A DNA stretch of 64,000 nt from Kitasatospora sp. NBC_01266 (GCF_036242395.1 NZ_CP108458.1:3162001-3226000), one strand, 5' to 3'; numbered from the stretch's first letter, positions 31,308 to 40,138 are shown. The notes: generated by a model from the letters alone, not told the origin. Program-made: numbers and translations.

Positions 31308-31320
31308 TTATGAACCATAA
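31308..31320. promoter_or_regulatory. Candidate MarR operator between SDR and MarR genes
   Basis: TTATG-AAC-CATAA, a perfect 5+3+5 inverted repeat, lies in the 108-bp divergent gap. A direct repeat ATAACTA occurs at 31317-31323 and 31333-31339 and overlaps its right arm. The A/T content contrasts sharply with the surroundings, as expected for promoter and operator DNA. Confidence 0.5.
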
Positions 31321-31386
31321 CTACCCGGCTCGATAACTATGCAGCCAGATGTTTTCCGTTGTCAACCATCTCGGTAGACTGGCCGC

Positions 31387-31800
31387 ATGCCATCGGATGA
31401 ACTGACCGCCCAGGTCCTGGGACTCTTCGTCGCGGTCAATCGCCGCTACGCCCAGGAGTCCGAGGCCGCCGCCACCGCACACGAGCTCACCCCGCTGCAG
31501 GCCAAGGCGCTGCTGTCGTCCGAACAGCCGGTCGCGATGCGCCGGGTCGCCGAGTGCCTGCACGCCGAGCCGTCCAACGTCACCGCGATCGTGGACCGCC
31601 TGGAAGCCCGCGGCCTGGTCGAACGCCGCCCCAGCCCGGGCGACCGCCGGGTCAAACTGGTCGCCGCCACCGAGTCAGGCCTGAGCGTGATCGCCGATCT
31701 GCGCGCCCGCACGCCGTTCGTCTCGCACCCGCTGGAGGCGCTGAGCGTCGAGCAGCGGGAGACGCTGCGCGAGCTGCTGGCGCTGATGCTGGAGGGGTGA
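31387..31800 (+). CDS. MarR-family transcriptional regulator
   Basis: A 137-residue winged-helix regulator. The recognition helix region MRRVAECLHAEPSNVTAIVDRLEARGLVERR covers roughly residues 39-70, followed by the wing PSPGDRRVKLV (DRR is the MarR signature) and a C-terminal dimerisation helix. It most likely represses itself and the divergent SDR gene through the inverted repeat between them and is released by a small ligand. The ligand is unknown. Confidence 0.88.
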   Translation: MPSDELTAQVLGLFVAVNRRYAQESEAAATAHELTPLQAKALLSSEQPVAMRRVAECLHAEPSNVTAIVDRLEARGLVERRPSPGDRRVKLVAATESGLSVIADLRARTPFVSHPLEALSVEQRETLRELLALMLEG

Positions 31801-31872
31801 GGCGCGCCCGAGAAGGGCCCGGTCCGCTGATCCCCCGGCGGCGGCCCGCTCGGCCCGCGCGCCCGTCAGCGC

Positions 31873-33123
31873 TCAGTCCCGGTCTCCGAGCCGGAGGGTG
31901 GCGGTGGCGCCGCCCTCGGGGCTGTTGGCGAGCTGGAGCCGGGAGCGGAGGACGGCCGCCTGGCCCATCGCGATGGTCAGGCCCAGCCCGTGGCCCTTGC
32001 CCCGCTCGGGGGTGCCGGTGCGGAAGCGCTGGGGGCCCTCGGCGAGCAGTTCGGGCGGATAGCCGGGTCCGTGGTCGCGGATGACCACCGTGTCGTCGTC
32101 GATGGTGATCTCCACCGGGGGCCGGCCGTGGCGGTGGGCGTTGATGAGGAGGTTGGCGATGATCCGGTCGAGTCGGCGGGGGTCGATCTCGATCGTGCTC
32201 GCCTGACGCACGGTCACATCGGCTTCGAGACCGGTGCGTTCGACGGCCTCGATGACGACCTCCGGCAGCGGTACCGGGAACAGGTCCGCCTGTTCCACCC
32301 CGGCGTCCAGGCGGGAGATCTCCAACAGGTTCTCGACCATGGTCCGCAGCACCGCGATCCGGCCGCGCACCAGGTCGGTGGCTTCGCCGTCGGGCAGCAG
32401 ATCGGCCGCGAAGACCAGACCGGTGAGGGGGGTGCGCAGTTCGTGGGCGACGTCGGCGGTGAAGCGCTGCTCGGCGAGCAGGCGCTGGTGCATCGCGTCG
32501 GCCATGTGGTCGAAGGCCGCGGCGATGTCGTCGACCTCGTCGTGGGCGAGGCTGCCGATGCGCAGGCGTTGCGGGTGGGTGCGGGCCGCGAGGTCCCCGG
32601 CGGAGATCCGGCGGGCGGTGGCGGCGACCCGGCGCAGTCGCCGGTTGGGGAGTTCGGCGGCGAGCGCCGCGACCGGGGCGATGACGGCCAGCGCGGCCAA
32701 CGAGGCGTAGACCATGTGCCGGTCCAGGGCCTCCAGGCTCACCCGGTCGGTGGTCATGTCGACCACGGTGGAGAGCAGGTGCCCGTTCATCATCGTGGCT
32801 CCCCACATCTGGCTGGTGTAGGACCCCTGCTCCTCGTAGGCGGTGACGAACCGTTGCGTCCGGGCCCGCTCGACCAGATCGGCCGGCACTGTGTCCGAGT
32901 CCGACTGCACTCCGGCCGGCACGGCGCCGCCCCGGTAGAGCGCGTTCGTGGCGTCGCTGAGATGGCTGAGCGCGGTGTTCTCCGCGATGTCCGTGCTGCG
33001 GTCCCAGGTGGACTCGTGCACCAGCACGCCGACGGCGAGCGCGAGCGCGGCCGAGGCGGCGGCCGCCAGTGCCGCGATCTTCCACCGCAGGGAGTGCGGG
33101 TTGAGCAGGTCCTTGAGGCGCAC
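31873..33123 (-). CDS. CseC-like sensor histidine kinase
   Basis: A 416-residue membrane kinase. TM1 lies near residues 12-36, an extracytoplasmic sensor near 37-135, TM2 near 140-162, then HAMP, the phospho-acceptor His in ADVAHELRTPLTG near 228, an N-box NLLINAHRHG near 325, and G-boxes DHGPGYPPE and GHGLGL near 352 and 378. It closely resembles CseC, the kinase that senses cell-envelope stress and drives sigE in Streptomyces, but no sigE or cseA is adjacent, so it is a paralogue. GTG 33123 has GAGG about ten bases upstream; a TTG at 33132 overlapping the regulator stop is the alternative. Confidence 0.85.
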   Translation of the reverse strand: MRLKDLLNPHSLRWKIAALAAAASAALALAVGVLVHESTWDRSTDIAENTALSHLSDATNALYRGGAVPAGVQSDSDTVPADLVERARTQRFVTAYEEQGSYTSQMWGATMMNGHLLSTVVDMTTDRVSLEALDRHMVYASLAALAVIAPVAALAAELPNRRLRRVAATARRISAGDLAARTHPQRLRIGSLAHDEVDDIAAAFDHMADAMHQRLLAEQRFTADVAHELRTPLTGLVFAADLLPDGEATDLVRGRIAVLRTMVENLLEISRLDAGVEQADLFPVPLPEVVIEAVERTGLEADVTVRQASTIEIDPRRLDRIIANLLINAHRHGRPPVEITIDDDTVVIRDHGPGYPPELLAEGPQRFRTGTPERGKGHGLGLTIAMGQAAVLRSRLQLANSPEGGATATLRLGDRD

Positions 33124-33128
33124 CGCGG

Positions 33129-33887
33129 TCAACGCCTCAGCTTGTAGCCGAAACCGCGCACGGTCTCGACCCGGTCGGCGCCGACCTTCCTGCGCAGCCG
33201 CTGCACCGCCAGGTCGACGACCCGGCTGTCACCGTCCCAGCCGTAGTCCCACACCTTGCGCAGCAGGGTGTGGCGGTCCAGGACGATGCCGGGGTTGGCG
33301 GCGAACTCCAGCAGCAGGCGCAGCTCGGTCGGCGTGAGCGAGACCGGCACCCGGGCCAGCCGGACCTCCATCCCGAGCGTGTCGATCGCCAGGTCACCGA
33401 AGACCAGCAGGCCGCTGGGCGGCGGCTCCGGCGCGGGTGCCGGTGCCTGCGCACCGGGGGCGGTCTCGGCCGCCGGACCGAGCGAGTAGGTGGCGCGGCG
33501 CAGCAGCGAACGGATCCGGGCGACCAGCACCACGGTGTCCACCGGCTTGACGATGTAGTCGTCGGCCCCGGCCTCCAGACCGGCCACCACGTCCAGCGCG
33601 TCGCCACGCGCCGACATCATCAGCACCGGCGTCATGCTCGTCTCGCGCACCAGGCGGCACAGGCTGATCCCGTCCAGCTCGGGCAGCATCACGTCCAGCA
33701 GCAGCACGTCGTGGCCACCCTCGCGGGCCAGGCGCAGTCCGGTCAGCCCGTCGGGGGCGGTGACGACCTGGTAGCCGTAGGGCTCCAGGGCGAGTGCGAC
33801 GGAGCGGCGGATCACCTCGTCGTCCTCGACCAGCAGCACGCGGACGGGTTCGGACGGCGGACCGGTGGGGGTGGCGGGGCGGGGCAC
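33129..33887 (-). CDS. CseB-like response regulator (OmpR family)
   Basis: A 252-residue regulator: receiver domain with the phospho-acceptor Asp in LLLDVMLPELDG near residue 64, Lys in DDYIVKPVD near 113, a Pro/Ala-rich linker (about 133-150), and a winged-helix DNA-binding domain ending VDLAVQRLRRKVGADRVETVRGFGYKLR. It is the partner of the kinase that follows at once and is most like CseB. GTG 33887 has AGGAAGGA five bases upstream; the open frame continues far upstream but without receiver homology. The 230-bp gap from the carboxypeptidase gene probably holds its promoter. Confidence 0.88.
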   Translation of the reverse strand: MPRPATPTGPPSEPVRVLLVEDDEVIRRSVALALEPYGYQVVTAPDGLTGLRLAREGGHDVLLLDVMLPELDGISLCRLVRETSMTPVLMMSARGDALDVVAGLEAGADDYIVKPVDTVVLVARIRSLLRRATYSLGPAAETAPGAQAPAPAPEPPPSGLLVFGDLAIDTLGMEVRLARVPVSLTPTELRLLLEFAANPGIVLDRHTLLRKVWDYGWDGDSRVVDLAVQRLRRKVGADRVETVRGFGYKLRR

Positions 33888-34117
33888 AGCTTCCTTCCTG
33901 CGGGTTCGGGTGAATCGCCAGGAGGGAAGGAGGGACGGCCGGGGGCTGACGCTGGGCCCCTCCCGGCGCGTGCCCTCCACGGTACTGGGCAGGTCGCGGA
34001 TCCGGGACCGCGCCCTCCCGCAGGTCAGCGGCACGGCGACCGGCGCCGGGCTTCGACGGCGGATTTCCGACGCCCTCGTCCCCGTCGTCCCCGTCGTCCT
34101 CGCCGTCCCCGCCGTCC

Positions 34118-35089
34118 TCATCGCAGGCCGTCCTGGATGGCGGTGATCAGCTTGTGGCTGACCCGCAGCACGGTCCGCAGCCCCTCGGCCGGTGGCTGTC
34201 CGGCGTCCTGTTGCAGCACGACGCCGATCACCAGGCGCGGCCCGCTCGAAGTGCTCGCCTGGGCGGCCCAGACCAGGGCTCCGCCGGCGGGCGTGCTGGA
34301 GCCGGTCTTCAACCCGACCACACCGTCACGGCCGACGAGGGTGTTGGTGTTGCGCACCGTGCCCGGCACGCCGGGGACGGTCGTGGACTCGGTGCCGACG
34401 ACCGCGGCCAGCGCCGGGACGGCCATGGCCTGCCGGGCGAGGACGAGCTGGTCGTCGGAGGTACTGGTGGTGTCGGACTGGATGCCGCTGGCGCCGGTGT
34501 AGGAGGTGTTCCTCATCCCCAGGGAACGGGCCCGGTCATTCATCTTCGCGACGAAGGCCTGCTCGCTGCCCGCGTCCCAACGGGCCAGCAGGCGCGCGAT
34601 GTTGTTGCCCGAGGGCAGCATCATCAGAAGCAGCAGCTGCCGTTCGGTCAGTTGCTGGCCCGCGCGGACGGGGGCGGTCGACTCCTCCTTCGAGTGGGAC
34701 TCGTCGGCGGCCTGCTGGTCGACGGTGATCGTGGGGCCCTCGTCCTCCCGGCTGCCCAAGGGGTGGTCCTCGAGCACGACGTAGGCCGTCATCACCTTGG
34801 TGACACTGGCGATCGGGACCGGACGCTGCTCCCCGCGCGTGCCGAGGCTGCCCACCCCCTCCACCACCACGCTCGACTGGCCCTGGTCCGGCCAGGGCAG
34901 AGCGGCCCACCCCGGCAGGGCCTGTGCCGCCGCCGCGTCGGGCGCAAACACGATCGCGGGCGGGGTGCGGCCCGCGCCGCTGGGGACGAGCGTGCTCGCG
35001 ACCACCGTCGCGCAGGCGATCGCGACGGCCGCCGCCACCTGCAGCACCGCCCGCGGCCTTCGCGCCGCAAGCCCAGGGATCAGACGCAT
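34118..35089 (-). CDS. Exported D-alanyl-D-alanine carboxypeptidase (S11 / PBP5 type)
   Basis: A 323-residue penicillin-binding protein that trims the terminal D-Ala of peptidoglycan stem peptides. An N-terminal hydrophobic segment (about 14-34) exports or anchors it. The active-site motifs are SVTK near residue 96, SGN near 160 and KTG near 260. A PBP5-type C-terminal domain is absent, which is common in actinomycetes. ATG 35089 follows GGAGGTGG. It lies just upstream of the CseB/CseC-like pair on the same strand, suggesting cell-wall homeostasis as the shared theme. A GAC/GGGGAC-rich simple repeat (about 34074-34117) follows its stop. Confidence 0.9.
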   Translation of the reverse strand: MRLIPGLAARRPRAVLQVAAAVAIACATVVASTLVPSGAGRTPPAIVFAPDAAAAQALPGWAALPWPDQGQSSVVVEGVGSLGTRGEQRPVPIASVTKVMTAYVVLEDHPLGSREDEGPTITVDQQAADESHSKEESTAPVRAGQQLTERQLLLLMMLPSGNNIARLLARWDAGSEQAFVAKMNDRARSLGMRNTSYTGASGIQSDTTSTSDDQLVLARQAMAVPALAAVVGTESTTVPGVPGTVRNTNTLVGRDGVVGLKTGSSTPAGGALVWAAQASTSSGPRLVIGVVLQQDAGQPPAEGLRTVLRVSHKLITAIQDGLR

Positions 35090-35277
35090 CGAGGGCCACC
35101 TCCAGGAGTTGGACGCGCCGTGGTGCGCGTCACCGCCACGGTGGCTCCCGGACGTGTCAGCCCCACGGTGGCAGTGCATCCGCCACCGCTTGGCCCTGTA
35201 TCGGTTCCGCATCAGCCCGCCCGCACCCGGGACGGAGCACGAGGCGCGCGCCGCCACCGGCAGGGCGGCGGCGTGGG

Positions 35278-35604
35278 CTACCCCTGCACCGCCGCCAGCA
35301 GCGTCCAGCCGTCCACGTGCAGTTCCTCCTCGCCCCAGCCGCAGGCCCCCACCGCGTCCAGCAACGCCCGCACCACGCCCGGCTGATGCAGGTTGACCAC
35401 CGCACCGCCGACCACCCCGACCGCATCGGGCACCAGTCGACCCGGCCCCTCCGTGAAGCCGATCACCAGCCGCCCGCCCTCGCCCAGCCGCCGCACCGAC
35501 AGGATCTCGGTGCACCCGCTCCCGTCGGCGCCGTGCCGGTGCCCCACCCACCAGAGGAAGACCTGCTCGCCGACGACCAGCCGGCGCACCCGCCTACTCC
35601 CCAT
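35278..35604 (-). CDS. Conserved hypothetical protein
   Basis: A 108-residue soluble protein beginning GSRRVRRLVVGEQVFLWWVGHRH, with GRLVPDAVGVVGGAVVNLHQPGVVRALLDAV in the middle and DGWTLLAAV near the end. I recognise this as a type widespread in Streptomyces genomes, with no known function; it has the look of a small beta-rich stand-alone domain. ATG 35604 lies 11 bases inside the upstream gene, so the two are coupled. No signal peptide or membrane segment is visible. Confidence 0.7.
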   Translation of the reverse strand: MGSRRVRRLVVGEQVFLWWVGHRHGADGSGCTEILSVRRLGEGGRLVIGFTEGPGRLVPDAVGVVGGAVVNLHQPGVVRALLDAVGACGWGEEELHVDGWTLLAAVQG

Positions 35605-35929
35605 CGAACGCCTCGTCACTCCACCGGAACCAGGCGCGTCCGCCCTCGATGTGCAGCAGGAACTCCGCGACCGGCCCGGCATCCGGCGCCACCAGCGTCA
35701 GCTCACGCCCGATCGGAGCGTACGCGTCCTCGAAGCGCTCGAACTCCTCGGCCTCCAGGGCCGCGAGCGACTCATCGAACCACGGCCGCACCGCCGCGTA
35801 CCCCGGCCCCGCCACGAACCTCCCGTTCAGCCAAGGGAAGTCGGACCCGTCGACTTCTACCTCCCCCACCAACAACTCCCCGCGCAGCAGCCGCCATGTC
35901 CGCTCCCTGTAGCTCACGCACCGCAGCAT
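35594..35929 (-). CDS. Conserved hypothetical protein
   Basis: A 111-residue acidic protein beginning MLRCVSYRERTWRLLRGELLVGE and ending LLHIEGGRAWFRWSDEAFDGE. It is a familiar but uncharacterised Streptomyces protein. It overlaps the start of the next gene by 11 bases, so they form a two-gene unit. ATG 35929 fits the family start; an in-frame TTG at 35947 is less likely. Function unknown. Confidence 0.7.
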   Translation of the reverse strand: MLRCVSYRERTWRLLRGELLVGEVEVDGSDFPWLNGRFVAGPGYAAVRPWFDESLAALEAEEFERFEDAYAPIGRELTLVAPDAGPVAEFLLHIEGGRAWFRWSDEAFDGE

Positions 35930-35966
35930 CCCACCCGCCTCTGACAACCGCCCGACACAAAGCTTC

Positions 35967-35981
35967 CTGACGGTCCATCAG
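35967..35981. repeat. Intergenic copy of the CTGACGG palindrome
   Basis: CTGACGGTCCATCAG, one mismatch from the perfect palindrome at 6182-6196. It lies just six bases before the first copy of the duplicated lectin block. Confidence 0.5.
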
Positions 35982-35986
35982 CCGAA

Positions 35987-36582
35987 GATACGCCCACGAT
36001 ACGACGCTCTCGGATGCTTGGGCCTGCCAACACGGCATCAGTTCGTTCGCTGGGAAGGAAGCAACACATGACCGCTCGTACCCGGCAGCGCGTGCGTCGC
36101 GCCGTCACCAAGGCCGCCCTGGTCGGCACCGCCGTCGCCGCCGCACTGAGCCTCACCGCCACCGGGGCCAACGCGACCGTCGGCGCCGGCATCCAGACCG
36201 CGACCTTCACCCTCGCGCAGGGCAACTGGTCCAGCAACTACGCGACCTACAACGCCAACAACGGCTACGAGATCATCCTGCAGACCGACGGCAACTTCGT
36301 GCTCTACAACGGCAACGGCACAGCCCTCTGGGCAAGCGGCACCGACGGCAAGGGCGTCACCCAGCTCGACTGGTCGCAGTCGGGCTACGTCAAGCTGCTG
36401 AACAGCTCCAACGGCGTCGTCTGCACCCTGGGCGCCCTCAGCCCGGCCCCAGGCGGCCAGGCCGTGCTGCAGAACGACGGCAACTTCGTCTTCTACAACA
36501 CCGCCGGCAACGCCACCTGGGCCACCAACACCTACAACGGCCAGCAGGGCAACCTCGACTACTGCTACACCTGATCGGCGCC
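35987..36582 (+). repeat. Duplicated lectin block, copy 1
   Basis: About 596 bp that recur at 43619-44214 with roughly nine base differences. The block includes 81 bp upstream of the lectin ATG (ribosome site and probable promoter), the whole gene and eight bases after the stop. Outside these limits the two loci share nothing, so the borders are sharp. No terminal repeats or transposase are seen. Confidence 0.9.
36068..36574 (+). CDS. Secreted bulb-type lectin-like protein, copy 1
   Basis: A 168-residue exported protein. A basic start (TARTRQRVRR) and hydrophobic helix form a signal peptide, with likely cleavage after GANA near residue 36. The mature part has two bulb-type (mannose-binding) lectin motifs of the QxDxNxVxY kind, LQTDGNFVLYN near residue 77 and LQNDGNFVFYN near 138, and two Cys that may bond. 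Such domains bind mannose-type sugars; here they probably act at the cell surface or outside the cell. ATG 36068 has GGAAGGA upstream; the frame's earlier ATG lies inside the promoter region. It differs from the second copy (43700-44206) by only three residues. Two hairpins follow the gene. Confidence 0.87.
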   Translation: MTARTRQRVRRAVTKAALVGTAVAAALSLTATGANATVGAGIQTATFTLAQGNWSSNYATYNANNGYEIILQTDGNFVLYNGNGTALWASGTDGKGVTQLDWSQSGYVKLLNSSNGVVCTLGALSPAPGGQAVLQNDGNFVFYNTAGNATWATNTYNGQQGNLDYCYT

Positions 36583-36603
36583 TGATACCTCCATAGCGGT
36601 CCC

Positions 36604-36662
36604 CCGGGCCTAGCCCGGTGCCTCCGTGTGAAGGGCCACCACGGTGACCTTCACACGGAGGC
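36604..36662. terminator. Two tandem hairpins after lectin copy 1
   Basis: CCGGGC-CTA-GCCCGG (36604-36618) is followed by a perfect 15-bp stem with a 13-base loop (36620-36662). They lie between the convergent lectin and SARP genes and can stop both transcripts. Confidence 0.7.
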
Positions 36663-36740
36663 TCACGCGTCTCACGCGGCAGTCGGCGGATTCCGGGCCA
36701 GGTCACCGCCACCGGCGACCAGCGCACCGCCCGTGCATCC

Positions 36741-38666
36741 TCATCCGCCTACCACAAGGCCCATGCGAGGCCGGTGCCACTCGCCCACCGGTCGCAGCGC
36801 GGCCCGCATCAGCACCCGGGACCGCTCCTGCGCGGAGTCCCAGCGCAGGCACTGCTCGCGGGCGAAGGCCCGCAGCAGGTCCGAATAGCCGTAGCGGTCC
36901 GGTGCGAGCGCGGAGATCAGGTGGGCGTCCAGCAGCGTTTCGAGGATCCGTTCCACCTCCCGCCGGGACTGGCCCAGCAGTTCGGCGGCGGTGGCGGTCC
37001 AGAAGGCGGGGATGTCCGGCTGAGCGAGCAGGCGGAAGGCCCGTGCGGAGGCCGGGTCCAGGGCGTCGTGGCTGAGCGTGAGTGCGGCGCGTAAGTCCAG
37101 GCTGCCCAGCCGCAGTTCGTCGAAGAGGCGACGGCCGTCGGTCAGCCGGTCGGCCAGGTAGCGGACGGTCCACAGCGGGCGGGCGGACAACCGGGCCGCG
37201 CAGATCCGCAGCGCGAGCGGCAGCCGTCCGCAGGCCGTCACCAGTCTCCGGGCCGCCGCCGGATCGGCGGCGATCCGCTCCGGGCCCACGGTCCGGCTCA
37301 GCAGCAGCTGCGCCTCGCCACCGGTCAGCGGTTCCAGCTCCACCTGCCGGGCCCCGATCAGGTCGGCGAGCCGGCTGCGGCTGGTGATCAGCGTCGCGTT
37401 CGCCGGGTCGGCCGGCAGCAGCGGGCGGACCTGTGCGCCGTCCCGCGCGTTGTCCAGCACCACCAGCACCCGCCGGCCCACCAGCACCGAGCGGTACAGC
37501 GCGGTGCGCTCCGCCGTACCCGCCGGGATCGCCTCGGCGGGCACCCCCAGGGTGAGCAGGAAGGTGCGGAGCACCGAGCACGGCGAGGCGGGTTCGCGGT
37601 CCGTACCGCGCAGGTCGGCGAAGAGCGTGCCGGCCGGCGAGGAGGAGCGGGCGCGACGGGCGACGTGCCCGGCCAACGCGCTCTTGCCGACGCCGGGTTG
37701 GCCCGAGACGACCAGCAGGCAGGGCGCGTCCCGGTCCGCCCGGTCCAACTCCGTTGCCAGCACGGAGATCTCGGCGAGCCGGCCGACGAAGTCCGGTTCC
37801 TGCGGCGGGATCTGAAATGGTAGTGGCTCAGGACCGACCCGCTCAGGACCAACCTGCTCAGAACCGGCCCGCTCAGGACCGGCCGGGAGCGGCGCGACCC
37901 GCCGGGGCCGACCGCACTGCACCTCCAACCAGGGCTCGCCGCACAGGATCCGGCGGTGCAGCTCGCGCAGCTCGCTCCCGGGCTCGACCCCGATGTCCTC
38001 GGCCAGGATGGCGCGGACCTCCCGGTAGACCGCCAGCGCCTCGCCCTGCCGTCCGCTGCCGTACAGCGCTGTCATCAGCTGCGCCCAGAACCGCTCCCGC
38101 CCGGGGTGCTCGGCGGTGAGCCGTCGCAGCTCGGCGATCACCGCCGAACTGCGGCCCAGCCTCAGCTCGGCCTCCAGTCGCGCCTCCAGGGCGTCCAGCC
38201 GGCCCTCGGCGAGCCGGTCCACCTGCTCCAACTGGAGCCGGTCGGACGGGACGTCCACCAGCGCGGGACCGCGCCACAGCCGCAGCGCCCGGTCGAGCAG
38301 TTCGAGCGCGAGCTCGAACGCGCCCTGCCGCAGCGCCGCGACGCCTTGGTCACGCAGCAGCTCGAACCGCTGGGCGTCGAACTCCTCGGCCTCGATGTTG
38401 ATCCGGTAGCCGCCGGCCAGCGTCTCGACGCGGTCACCGGCCGCACCGAGCGCGTTCCGCAACCGGCTCACATAGTTGCGCAGGGTGATGGCGGCGCTGC
38501 GCGGCGGCCGCCCGTCCCAGACCATCTCCGCCAGCAGATCGCTCGGGACCACCCGCCCCCTGCGCGTCAGCAGCGCCGCCAGCAGGATGCGCTGCTTCGC
38601 CGCCGGAACGGCTCGGACGCCCTCGTCGTCCAGCACCAGCATCGGTCCGAGAATGGCGAACTCCAC
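36741..38666 (-). CDS. SARP-family regulator with NB-ARC domain (AfsR type)
   Basis: A 641-residue transcriptional activator. It has an OmpR-like winged helix (1-90), a bacterial transcriptional activation domain (about 95-240), a Pro/Glu-rich hinge with repeated GPERVG-like units (about 260-285), and an NB-ARC ATPase with Walker A GQPGVGKSALA near residue 322, the VVLDNA Walker B near 400 and GRLPLAL near 483. It ends after a winged-helix section without the TPR domain of full AfsR, so it is a shorter form. Such proteins usually switch on secondary metabolism from direct repeats near -35 boxes. Whether it acts on the polyketide cluster 11 kb away is unknown. GTG 38666 follows AAGGGGGT at good spacing. 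Confidence 0.87.
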   Translation of the reverse strand: MEFAILGPMLVLDDEGVRAVPAAKQRILLAALLTRRGRVVPSDLLAEMVWDGRPPRSAAITLRNYVSRLRNALGAAGDRVETLAGGYRINIEAEEFDAQRFELLRDQGVAALRQGAFELALELLDRALRLWRGPALVDVPSDRLQLEQVDRLAEGRLDALEARLEAELRLGRSSAVIAELRRLTAEHPGRERFWAQLMTALYGSGRQGEALAVYREVRAILAEDIGVEPGSELRELHRRILCGEPWLEVQCGRPRRVAPLPAGPERAGSEQVGPERVGPEPLPFQIPPQEPDFVGRLAEISVLATELDRADRDAPCLLVVSGQPGVGKSALAGHVARRARSSSPAGTLFADLRGTDREPASPCSVLRTFLLTLGVPAEAIPAGTAERTALYRSVLVGRRVLVVLDNARDGAQVRPLLPADPANATLITSRSRLADLIGARQVELEPLTGGEAQLLLSRTVGPERIAADPAAARRLVTACGRLPLALRICAARLSARPLWTVRYLADRLTDGRRLFDELRLGSLDLRAALTLSHDALDPASARAFRLLAQPDIPAFWTATAAELLGQSRREVERILETLLDAHLISALAPDRYGYSDLLRAFAREQCLRWDSAQERSRVLMRAALRPVGEWHRPRMGLVVGG

Positions 38667-38956
38667 TCGTGTACCCCCTTGACACCAATGGGCCATGACC
38701 AGTCGCCACCAGGCGAACCGCGGCGGCGCCGATCCACCTAACGTTCTAGTGGTGCGCCGGTTGTTCGAACCCTGACCGTCGTGCCGATCAATCAATTCCA
38801 TTCAATGCGGCGCGCCGATGCCCGACTTGGTCTGGTGATGTGGTGCTTTCGGCCCCCGCCCCCGGACCACCACGCTCCGCATTCGGCTCAACGGCCTCCG
38901 GCCCGGCCGCACACGCGGCCGGGCCGGAGCTCGACGGGCCGGAGCTCGACGGGCAG

Positions 38957-39943
38957 CTAGCCGCAGTGGCTCCACCCGCTGGTCCAGGTGGTCCCCTGGT
39001 AGGTGCCACCCCACATGACGCAGGCGGCCGGCGCGGCCAGCGTCACGGGCCCGGCGTAGTAGGTGTAGCTGCCCGGATTGCTCGCACTCGCCCCGCCCTG
39101 GACGCTGAGCGTGGCGTTGAGCGACACCGGACCGGTCGGTGTGTTCACCATCGTGGTCACGCAGTTCTGCTGGGTGGCGCCGCTGTAGAGCAGGTAGACC
39201 TCGGCGCCACCCAGGCTGTGCGAGTCGACGACGCTGAAGCCGGCGCCGCAGACGGCGGTGGGGGTGTACGGGTTGCTGCTCGCGGCCACCGGTGTGGTGT
39301 AGCCGGCGATGTAGTAGCCGTCGGCCGGGTCCACGCTGCTGGGCTGGCTCCCCACGGCCAACTCACTGGCGGGGATGGTGATCGAGACCACCTGGGAACT
39401 GACCGCCCAGGCCGCCATGGTGGTGGTGCTCGGGTCGCCGTTCCAGTCGCCGTTGGCGGTGGTGACGGATCCGTCGGCGTTCAGCGCGGTCACGACGGCC
39501 ACGTGGTGGATCAGCGAGTCCTTGGTGCTGGCGTACTCGATCGCGTCGCCCAGCTGCGGCTGGTAGCCGGCCTGGGTGTGCTGGGTGCCGTTCTGCTGGC
39601 CGTACTGCTGGAAGCTCGCGGCCCCGGCGTTCAGACCGGCGGTCGAGAACCCGCTGTTGGCCCAGACCCACTGCGCGAAGTCCGCGCACCAGTACTCGGG
39701 CCCGCCCGAGCCGCCGCCGCTGCAACTGGTCTCGAACTGGGCGCCGCCGAGGGTGTTGTAGCTCGGCGTGTTGGCACAGGTGCCGGCGCTCTTGCCCACG
39801 TTGGCGGCGGCGAGTGCGGCGGCGGACGCTCCGCTGGGTGCGGCGGCCGATGCGGCCGACAGACCGGTGAAGGAGAGCAGAGCGGCCGTCAGGATCACTG
39901 CCCCCCAGGCGGATATTCGGTGGACGAACCGGTTCATGTCCAT
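38957..39943 (-). CDS. Secreted CHAP-domain peptidoglycan hydrolase
   Basis: A 328-residue exported protein. The signal peptide covers about residues 1-35 (cleavage near ASAA). The CHAP domain follows: catalytic Cys in YWCADFAQWVWANSG near residue 87, His in SLIHHVAVV near 147, and an Asn/Asp in TANGDW near 165. CHAP enzymes are amidases or endopeptidases that cut peptidoglycan. The C-terminal 120 residues form a separate beta-rich domain with paired Cys (VCGAGF and WSHCG), perhaps for wall binding. Two ATG codons (39943 and 39937) follow GAGGAG. The 290-bp gap to the SARP gene is AT-richer than the genes and should hold the SARP promoter. Confidence 0.87.
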   Translation of the reverse strand: MDMNRFVHRISAWGAVILTAALLSFTGLSAASAAAPSGASAAALAAANVGKSAGTCANTPSYNTLGGAQFETSCSGGGSGGPEYWCADFAQWVWANSGFSTAGLNAGAASFQQYGQQNGTQHTQAGYQPQLGDAIEYASTKDSLIHHVAVVTALNADGSVTTANGDWNGDPSTTTMAAWAVSSQVVSITIPASELAVGSQPSSVDPADGYYIAGYTTPVAASSNPYTPTAVCGAGFSVVDSHSLGGAEVYLLYSGATQQNCVTTMVNTPTGPVSLNATLSVQGGASASNPGSYTYYAGPVTLAAPAACVMWGGTYQGTTWTSGWSHCG

Positions 39944-40138
39944 GGTGCTCCTCGCGGAAGAAGGTGGGTGAGGTCCCTGCCGGGTGGCGATTCTGCGCCG
40001 ACGATGTATCGCCGGCGTCACGCCGGAAGGTTCCTCGATCCCACCTGCAACCTGCGGCTCATTCAACTCACCATCGGTCCAGAACGGTTGAAGGAGCTCA
40101 CCATGCGCGTGCCCGTAATCTCCCGCCCCCGGACGAGC

